A DNA stretch of 11,261 bases from an uncultured Coprococcus sp. (GTDB taxonomy: Bacteria > Bacillota > Clostridia > Lachnospirales > Lachnospiraceae), in NCBI GenBank assembly GCA_900548215.1, contig URJI01000086.1, positions 1 through 11,261 of the forward strand, read 5' to 3'. Position 1 is the first letter of the stretch; each line of letters starts with the position of its first letter. The position numbers and the translations under genes are program-made. Positions 5,309-11,261 of this stretch are shown here, one piece after another. The notes below the pieces were generated by a model. The model saw only the letters and a program-made list of their open reading frames with translations, searched no databases and had not been told where the DNA came from.

Positions 5309-8263
5309 TTACTTCGCAAGATATTTCTTAAGATACTGTCCTGTATATGACTGTGGTACCCGTGCAATCTCCTCAGGAGTCCCCTGTGCAATGACAGTTC
5401 CTCCACCGGCACCCCCCTCAGGTCCCATGTCAATAATATAATCTGCGGTCTTAATAACGTCAAGATTATGTTCGATAACCACTACTGTGTTGCCACCATC
5501 GCTAAGTCTTCTAAGTATATCAACAAGCCTGTGCACATCAGCGAAATGCAATCCAGTGGTAGGCTCATCGAGAACATATATTGTCTTGCCTGTACCTCGT
5601 CTTGACAGTTCCGTTGCAAGCTTGATTCTCTGTGCCTCGCCTCCGGACAGAGTCGTGGAGGGCTGTCCAAGTTTTATATATCCGAGTCCCACATCCCTGA
5701 GAGTCTCTATCTTCTTTAATATACGAGGTACATTTGCAAAGAATTCGCAGGCCTCATCCACTGTCATATCAAGTACCTCATGAATACTCTTTCCTTTATA
5801 CTTAACTTCCAGAGTCTCCCTGTTATATCTCTTTCCTCCACATACTTCACATGGCACATATATATCCGGAAGGAAATGCATCTCTATCTTAATAATTCCA
5901 TCGCCACGGCACGCCTCACACCGGCCTCCAGATACATTAAAACTAAATCTTCCCTTGCTGTATCCACGCGCTTTTGCATCCTTTGTACCCGCAAACAGAT
6001 CTCGGATCAGATCAAATGTTCCTGTATATGTGGCAGGGTTTGATCTTGGGCTTCTGCCTATCGGGGACTGATCTATATTGATGATCTTATCAAGTGCATC
6101 ATAACCTATGATGTGATCGTGCTTGCCAGCTTTCACCCTGCTCCTGTTCAGTCTTCTTGCAAGCTTCTTATACAGAATCTCATTCACAAGTGAACTTTTT
6201 CCCGAACCCGACACACCTGTCACGCAGGTCATGATTCCAAGCGGAATGTCAACATCTATATGTTTCAGATTGTTCTCGTAAGCATTCTTGATGGTTATCC
6301 ATCCTGTCGGCTTTCTCCTGACGTCCGGTACCTCTATCTTCTTTCTGCCGCTCAAATAATCACCGGTAATTGAATTCTCGCACTTCATGATCTCTTCTGC
6401 AGTGCCCTCAGCCACCACATATCCACCATTGGCACCGGCTCCCGGTCCTATATCTATTATGTGATCTGCTGCTCTCATGGTGTCCTCATCATGCTCCACA
6501 ACTATCAGTGTATTTCCAAGATCTCTGAGATTCTTGAGTGCAGCGATCAATTTGTCATTATCCCTCTGATGAAGTCCTATACTTGGCTCATCAAGAATAT
6601 ATGCCACGCCCACAAGTCCTGAACCTATCTGTGTTGCAAGTCTGATTCTCTGCGCCTCACCGCCGGAAAGTGTGCTTGTTCCACGGCTCAGGCACAGATA
6701 ATCAAGTCCCACGTCAATAAGGAAATGCAATCTTGATCTGATCTCCTTCAATATAGCGGCACCTATCATCTTCTGTCTGTCTGTAAGTTCAAGTTCCTTC
6801 ATAAACTGAGCCAATTCAGTAATCGGCAATTCCATCAGATCCGCAATATTCCTGTCTCCCACAGTTACAGCCAGAGCAGTTGGCTTTAATCTCTTGCCAC
6901 CGCAATCCTCACAAGGAGTTATCGTCATATATGTCTCATACTCTGCCCTGGTAGACTCCGCTGATGTCTCTCTATACCTTCTGGCAACATTCTTTAAAAG
7001 GCCTTCGAATGTAATATCATATACGCCTTCCCCTCGCTGTCCCTTATAGTGCACCTTTACAGGACGTGCGTTCTTTCCATATAATAAGAGATCCTTTATA
7101 TCCTGCGGATAATCCTGGAAAGGTGTGTCCAGATCAAATTTATATTCAGTACATAAAGCCCTTAACACCGCATTTGCAAAACTCTTGCCATCATTGCACG
7201 ACTGCCATCCAAGAACAGCTATTGCACCATCATTTATAGACATGCTTGGATCCGGTATCATAAGTTCGGGATCAAACTCCATCTTGAATCCAAGTCCCGC
7301 ACATGTAGGACATGCGCCAAATGGATTGTTGAAAGAAAAACTTCTCGGTTCTATCTCATCTATGCTGATACCGCAGTCCGGGCATGAAAAACTGTCTGAG
7401 AAATTAATTACAGTGTTCTCCTTCTGAATACCATTCTCGTCCCTCTCTCCGATCACTTCTATCTTCATGAGACCTTCTGCAAGAGAAAGCGCAGTCTCTA
7501 TGGAATCTGTGAGTCGTCGTTCCACATCCTGTCTGACAACCAGACGGTCAACAACAATATCTATATTGTGCTTTTTATTCTTATCAAGCTTTATCTCCTC
7601 CGACAGCTCATACATACTGCCATCGACAACAACTCTGACAAATCCACTCTTTTTTGCCTTCTCCAGAAGCTTTACATGTTCACCCTTTCTTCCTCTGACT
7701 ACAGGGGCAAGCACCATAAACTTTGTCCTCTCCGGAAGCTTCATGATCTCATCCACCATCTGGTCAACGGTCTGTCTGCTTATGACTTTGCCACACTTTG
7801 GACAATGCGGTATACCAACTCTGGCATAGAGCAATCTGAAATAATCATATATCTCTGTAACCGTTCCAACCGTAGATCTAGGATTCCTGTTGGTCGACTT
7901 CTGGTCTATTGATATAGCCGGTGAAAGGCCCTCTATCTTGTCAACATCCGGCTTCTCCGCCTGACCAAGGAACTGCCTCGCATATGATGAAAGAGATTCC
8001 ATATATCTTCTCTGTCCCTCTGCATATATCGTGTCAAATGCAAGAGATGATTTTCCCGATCCTGAAAGTCCAGTCACAACAACAAATTTGTCTCTTGGAA
8101 TCTTGACATTTATATTCTTCAGGTTGTGTGCACGCGCTCCTTCGATCGTGATATATCTTCTGTCTATATTCCTGCTGGCATTAAAATAATCATCATCCCT
8201 CATACTCGCATCTGTTATGTCTTCCAGATGCTTGTCACATTCATAATTCTTACTGTCTTCCAT
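5309..8263 (-). CDS. uvrA: UvrABC excinuclease subunit A
   Basis: UvrA is the DNA-damage sensor of nucleotide excision repair; as a dimer it scans DNA, loads UvrB on the lesion and leaves. Both ABC ATPase modules are complete: Walker A GLSGSGKS (65-72) and GVSGSGKS (683-690), signatures LSGGE (532-536 and 872-876), Walker B ILDEPS (556-561) and VLDEPT (897-902). Zinc-binding cysteine pairs are at 294/297 with 318/321, and 782/785 with 805/808; a further CPKC sits at 154-157. The length, 984 residues, exceeds the usual roughly 940-950 because about 36 acidic residues precede the conserved RYITIEGARAHNLKNI start. The start at 8263 has a weak AAAAGG ten bases upstream; Met21 (8203) has none, so the extension is probably real. 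It follows uvrB after 207 bases and precedes the zinc-ribbon gene. I saw no GAAC-N4-GTTC LexA box upstream. Confidence 0.97.
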   Translation of the reverse strand: MEDSKNYECDKHLEDITDASMRDDDYFNASRNIDRRYITIEGARAHNLKNINVKIPRDKFVVVTGLSGSGKSSLAFDTIYAEGQRRYMESLSSYARQFLGQAEKPDVDKIEGLSPAISIDQKSTNRNPRSTVGTVTEIYDYFRLLYARVGIPHCPKCGKVISRQTVDQMVDEIMKLPERTKFMVLAPVVRGRKGEHVKLLEKAKKSGFVRVVVDGSMYELSEEIKLDKNKKHNIDIVVDRLVVRQDVERRLTDSIETALSLAEGLMKIEVIGERDENGIQKENTVINFSDSFSCPDCGISIDEIEPRSFSFNNPFGACPTCAGLGFKMEFDPELMIPDPSMSINDGAIAVLGWQSCNDGKSFANAVLRALCTEYKFDLDTPFQDYPQDIKDLLLYGKNARPVKVHYKGQRGEGVYDITFEGLLKNVARRYRETSAESTRAEYETYMTITPCEDCGGKRLKPTALAVTVGDRNIADLMELPITELAQFMKELELTDRQKMIGAAILKEIRSRLHFLIDVGLDYLCLSRGTSTLSGGEAQRIRLATQIGSGLVGVAYILDEPSIGLHQRDNDKLIAALKNLRDLGNTLIVVEHDEDTMRAADHIIDIGPGAGANGGYVVAEGTAEEIMKCENSITGDYLSGRKKIEVPDVRRKPTGWITIKNAYENNLKHIDVDIPLGIMTCVTGVSGSGKSSLVNEILYKKLARRLNRSRVKAGKHDHIIGYDALDKIINIDQSPIGRSPRSNPATYTGTFDLIRDLFAGTKDAKARGYSKGRFSFNVSGGRCEACRGDGIIKIEMHFLPDIYVPCEVCGGKRYNRETLEVKYKGKSIHEVLDMTVDEACEFFANVPRILKKIETLRDVGLGYIKLGQPSTTLSGGEAQRIKLATELSRRGTGKTIYVLDEPTTGLHFADVHRLVDILRRLSDGGNTVVVIEHNLDVIKTADYIIDMGPEGGAGGGTVIAQGTPEEIARVPQSYTGQYLKKYLAK

Positions 8264-8337
8264 CTTGATCTAACCTTTTCTCTCTATTATTTCTATTTGT
8301 TATATCTTATTATCTGCCTTGCTTCTATCTGTTCATA

Positions 8338-8385
8338 TCTATAATATCTCTGAAATTACTTACCTAAATATGTCTATAATATCTC
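8338..8385 (-). repeat. Pair of 13-bp direct repeats between uvrB and uvrA
   Basis: On the minus strand GAGATATTATAGA occurs exactly twice (8373-8385 and 8338-8350), 35 bases apart, in the 207-base gap ahead of uvrA. Each copy contains TATTAT, one base from the -10 consensus, so they might be tandem -10 elements or regulator sites giving uvrA its own promoter. No good -35 is visible for either copy. The rest of 8264-8470 shows no gene and no clear terminator. Confidence 0.35.
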
Positions 8386-8470
8386 AAAAAGTCCTATATA
8401 TACAAAGACCTGCAAGAACCACAGAATACTCTACTTCACTCTCATATATCGTATAAATCTGTGAGTTACA

Positions 8471-10459
8471 CTAATCCTTATCATAATCTCTGAGTGCAGC
8501 CTTGTATACCTTGAGCTGATCCCTGACTTCTGCCGCAACCTCGAAGTTGAGGTCTGCTGCCGCCATATTCATCTTCTTGGTCAGCTTGGCGATAACCTTC
8601 TGAAGCTCCTTCTTCGTCATGGACTCAGCGTCCTTATCCTCCTCAGGAAGTGCTTCATTCTTCACCTCTATGGTTATGAGATCTCTGATACTCTTCTCTA
8701 TGGTCTTAGGTGTTATGCCGTGTTCCTCGTTATACTTCTGCTGTATCTCACGACGCCTGCTCGTCTCATCAAGAGCGTACTTCATGGAACCTGTTATGGT
8801 ATCCGCATACATGATAACATGTCCATTCACATTTCGTGCAGCCCTTCCTATGGTCTGTATAAGTGAGGTCTCCGATCTCAGGAAGCCTTCCTTGTCAGCA
8901 TCCAGAATTGCCACCAGTGTGATCTCCGGTATATCAAGGCCCTCTCTCAGAAGGTTGATTCCCACAAGAACATCAAATACGCCGAGACGAAGATCCCTCA
9001 CAATCTCAACCCTCTCCATAGTGTCTATATCCGAATGCAGATATTTCACCTTTATATCATTATCCCTCATATAGCTGGTGAGATCCTCCGCCATACGCTT
9101 GGTAAGTGTTGTTACAAGCACCTTGTGTCCCTGCTCAGTCTCTTTGCGGACCTCCTTCAGCAGATCATCTATCTGTCCCGCAACCGGTCTGACCTCAACC
9201 GGTGGATCAAGAAGTCCCGTAGGTCTGATGATCTGTTCGGCCATAAGCATCTGGTGTTCTTCCTCGTATTTGCCTGGGGTAGCAGATACGAACATGACCT
9301 GATCCAGTTTCTGCTCAAATTCTGTGAAATTGAGCGGTCTGTTATCAAGTGCCGACGGAAGTCTGAACCCGTAATCCACCAGGTTCATCTTACGGGAACG
9401 ATCCCCAGAGTACATCGCACCGACCTGAGGCACCGTCATATGTGACTCATCTATAATAAGAAGAAAGTCATCATCAAAGAAATCCAGCAGTGTGCTCGGC
9501 GTCTCTCCGGTTGACCTTCCAGCCAGTGGGCCGGAATAATTCTCTATGCCAGAGCAGAATCCGGTCTCACGCATCATCTCCATATCAAAGTTGGTTCTCT
9601 CCTCGATACGCTGTGCCTCGATGAGCTTATCCTTTGACTTGAAATAAGCAACTCTGTCCTTGAGCTCCGCCTCTATCCTCTTCAGCGCCTTCTCCATCTT
9701 CTCCTGTCCAACTACATAGTGGGATGCAGGAAACAGACAGGTATATGTCAGATCCCTCTTTCCCTCTCCGGTGAGAGGATCAAACTCTGTGATTCTGTCA
9801 ATCTCATCTCCAAAGAACTCTATCCTTATTCCATCGTCAAATGTAGACACAGGGATTATCTCAAGTACATCCCCGCGCACTCTGAACGTACCTCTCTGCA
9901 GATCCATGTCATTCCTGTCATACTGTATATCTGTCAGATCATCGATGACCTGATCTCTGTCCTTTATCATGCCTACTCTGAATGACAACATCTGATTCCT
10001 GTACTCGTCCGGATCACCGATACCATATATACAAGACACGGACGCAACCACTATGACATCTTTTCTATCTATGAGCGCAGCTGTGGCGCTATGTCTCATA
10101 CGATCAATATCATCATTGATTGACGAATCCTTTGCAATATAGGTATCCGTAGATGCCACGTACGCCTCTGGCTGATAGTAATCGTAGTATGATACAAAAT
10201 ACTCCACGGCATTGTTCGGAAAAAACTCTTTCATCTCCCCATAAAGCTGCGCCGCCAGAGTCTTGTTATGTGCAAGTATCAGCGTAGGCTTATTCAGCTG
10301 TTGTATAACATTCGCCATGGTAAATGTCTTACCGGATCCGGTTACACCAAGCAGTGTCTCAAACTGATTGCCTTCCTGAAAACCCTTTACCAACTTTTCT
10401 ATTGCCTCCGGCTGATCTCCGGTGGGCTTGTATTCCGATACCAATTCAAAATGATCCAT
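8471..10459 (-). CDS. uvrB: UvrABC excinuclease subunit B
   Basis: UvrB takes over the lesion from UvrA, opens the strands with its beta-hairpin and ATPase, and recruits UvrC for incision. The 662-residue product has the normal family length and is intact: Walker A GVTGSGKT (38-45), the damage-probing beta-hairpin with YYDYYQPEAYV (91-101), the DESH Walker B box (337-340), VSATPG (391-396), GINLLREGLDIPE (500-512) and the QTIGRAARN helicase motif (535-543). The C-terminal UVR motif (about 619-654) is the UvrC-binding helical pair. An AAAGGAGAG site about ten bases upstream of the ATG supports the start. The stop is TAG. The start overlaps by 14 bases the end of a broken small ORF downstream of rhuM, and no obvious promoter lies in the 200 bases upstream, so transcription may come from beyond rhuM or from a promoter I cannot recognise. 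Confidence 0.97.
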   Translation of the reverse strand: MDHFELVSEYKPTGDQPEAIEKLVKGFQEGNQFETLLGVTGSGKTFTMANVIQQLNKPTLILAHNKTLAAQLYGEMKEFFPNNAVEYFVSYYDYYQPEAYVASTDTYIAKDSSINDDIDRMRHSATAALIDRKDVIVVASVSCIYGIGDPDEYRNQMLSFRVGMIKDRDQVIDDLTDIQYDRNDMDLQRGTFRVRGDVLEIIPVSTFDDGIRIEFFGDEIDRITEFDPLTGEGKRDLTYTCLFPASHYVVGQEKMEKALKRIEAELKDRVAYFKSKDKLIEAQRIEERTNFDMEMMRETGFCSGIENYSGPLAGRSTGETPSTLLDFFDDDFLLIIDESHMTVPQVGAMYSGDRSRKMNLVDYGFRLPSALDNRPLNFTEFEQKLDQVMFVSATPGKYEEEHQMLMAEQIIRPTGLLDPPVEVRPVAGQIDDLLKEVRKETEQGHKVLVTTLTKRMAEDLTSYMRDNDIKVKYLHSDIDTMERVEIVRDLRLGVFDVLVGINLLREGLDIPEITLVAILDADKEGFLRSETSLIQTIGRAARNVNGHVIMYADTITGSMKYALDETSRRREIQQKYNEEHGITPKTIEKSIRDLITIEVKNEALPEEDKDAESMTKKELQKVIAKLTKKMNMAAADLNFEVAAEVRDQLKVYKAALRDYDKD

Positions 10460-10643
10460 TATAGATTCTCTCCTTTATATTTTCTACTTCTGGACAACAT
10501 TCTTTTAATTCTTTGCACATACTGTTAATCGTTCCAAAAACCTCATCCAAATTTTTCTAAATGACTAATTTATCCCCTCTACGTTCTACACTAATAGTAG
10601 TTGAATCACTTTCCTTTGTACATACCTCAATTTCGTATTTCAT
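10446..10643 (-). pseudogene. Small ORF interrupted by an in-frame TAG, between rhuM and uvrB
   Basis: From ATG at 10643 (AGGA eight bases upstream, 10 bases after the rhuM stop) the frame reads 28 codons, MKYEIEVC...RRGDKLVI, then TAG at 10557-10559. The same frame then stays open for 36 more codons (KNLDEVFGTINSMCKEL...ERIYNGSF) to TGA at 10446-10448. The first half suggests two beta strands and the second an amphipathic helix with a CC pair, so the two halves look like one small domain of about 65 residues split by a nonsense codon. Possible readings are a pseudogene, regulated readthrough, or a genuine 28-residue protein followed by chance open frame. The frame contains the uvrB ribosome binding site and ends 14 bases inside uvrB. 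I recognise no family. The upstream half alone would be a CDS at 10557-10643. Confidence 0.5.
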
Positions 10644-10653
10644 AATATTTTTC

Positions 10654-11261
10654 CTAACCTTTAAGATATTTTTCTACTTCCCGATCAAATTCAGAAACAT
10701 ATTCTCTATCCTGTTTGACTCTAAATACTTCATATTCCTTCTCAGCTTTTTGCATAGCAACATCATGAGAAATTTTTCCTTTTCCATTCAATACCTTTCG
10801 CCTATTATTCAGTAAAAATTGATTCGTTTGATCAACCCAGTCTTGCATGCTCATTAATATCTCATCTTCAGCCATTAATTCTGCATAATCAATAAACATT
10901 GTCACAAGTCTATTCAATCGTGATAATTCTTTTTCATTCAAATAATTTTTTGCTATTCCAATATCTCTTTTTAAAATTTTCCCATCCGGAGAATCTTTCC
11001 ATGTAGTTAAACCCATTGCTGGTTTCTCCGAATCAGCACGTTCATATATCAATTCTGCCGCAGTCTTTCCAGTAACAGCAAAGTGAAGCTTATTTTGAAC
11101 AAATGCGTAAAATGCTTTTGTTATCTCACTATTTTTATCATAATCATAACTGCACTGTTCGAATACATCCGCAATTTTCTGATAGGCTCTGCGTTCACTG
11201 GCTCTTATTTCACGAATGCGTTCAAGTAATTCATCAAAATAGTCTTTTCCAAAAGGTCTGC
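10654..11261 (-). CDS. rhuM: RhuM family protein, C-terminal part (5' end outside window)
   Basis: The frame is open from the right edge (first full codon at 11259) to TAG at 10654-10656, giving the last 201 residues; no start is in the window. It reads RPFGKDYFDELLERIREIRASE, FYAFVQNKLHFAVTGKTAAELIYERAD, GLTTWK and IAKNYLNEKELSRLNRLVTMFIDYAE, which I recognise as the conserved RhuM core, first named from a Salmonella pathogenicity island gene. Its biochemical role is not established; relatives often lie inside type I restriction-modification or other accessory loci. The DNA here is visibly AT-richer than uvrB (10 G/C of 60 at 10921-10980 against 28 of 60 at 9601-9660), and codons favour AAA and GAA, which suggests horizontal acquisition. 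A TTG at 11052 could be mistaken for a start, but homology continues well upstream of it. Confidence 0.85.
   Translation of the reverse strand, partial: RPFGKDYFDELLERIREIRASERRAYQKIADVFEQCSYDYDKNSEITKAFYAFVQNKLHFAVTGKTAAELIYERADSEKPAMGLTTWKDSPDGKILKRDIGIAKNYLNEKELSRLNRLVTMFIDYAELMAEDEILMSMQDWVDQTNQFLLNNRRKVLNGKGKISHDVAMQKAEKEYEVFRVKQDREYVSEFDREVEKYLKG

Noticed and set aside
10460..10640. LexA/DinR box (GAAC-N4-GTTC type) ahead of uvrB
   Set aside because: GGAACGATTAACAG near 10521-10534 has one half only; no matching second half was found here or ahead of uvrA.
10446..10643. TAG reassigned to an amino acid across the genome
   Set aside because: uvrB and rhuM both end at their family-typical positions with TAG, so TAG acts as a stop here.

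Overview
The window looks like chromosomal DNA of a Gram-positive anaerobe of the Clostridia, most likely a Lachnospiraceae (Coprococcus/Butyrivibrio-like) member. This is inferred from protein character, strong GGAGG ribosome binding sites, moderate GC with heavy ATA use, and a class II aldolase of Firmicutes type. No rRNA, tRNA, CRISPR array or complete insertion sequence is seen.

Left to right: (1) the 3' end of a + strand gene made of EKDNAIA heptads (3-104), followed by a two-way terminator; (2) a MacB-topology ABC transporter with ATPase and FtsX-type permease fused (218-2869, -); (3) a 315-base divergent promoter region with a clear promoter overlapped by a perfect 11-bp inverted repeat on the transporter side, and the aldolase promoter on the other; (4) class II fructose-bisphosphate aldolase (3185-4054, +) with highly-expressed-gene codon use; (5) a two-way terminator; (6) a minus-strand block, read right to left: rhuM (3' part), a small ORF broken by an in-frame TAG, uvrB, uvrA, and a zinc-ribbon/QPGMQ-repeat four-TM protein.

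uvrB and uvrA encode the damage-recognition half of nucleotide excision repair and lie in the order uvrB-uvrA. uvrC is not present. The zinc-ribbon gene starts 41 bases after uvrA with no terminator between, so it probably shares that transcript. The right end (rhuM plus the small ORF) is visibly AT-richer than uvrBA and looks like accessory DNA joined directly to the repair operon: the small ORF begins 10 bases after rhuM and its reading frame runs 14 bases into uvrB.

The places most worth a second look are the amber-interrupted small ORF at the rhuM-uvrB junction, the repeat-built zinc-ribbon membrane protein, and the palindromic operator on the ABC transporter promoter. I did not find a convincing complete new system. 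The rhuM locus continues beyond the right edge, and that is where a defence or restriction cluster would have to be looked for.
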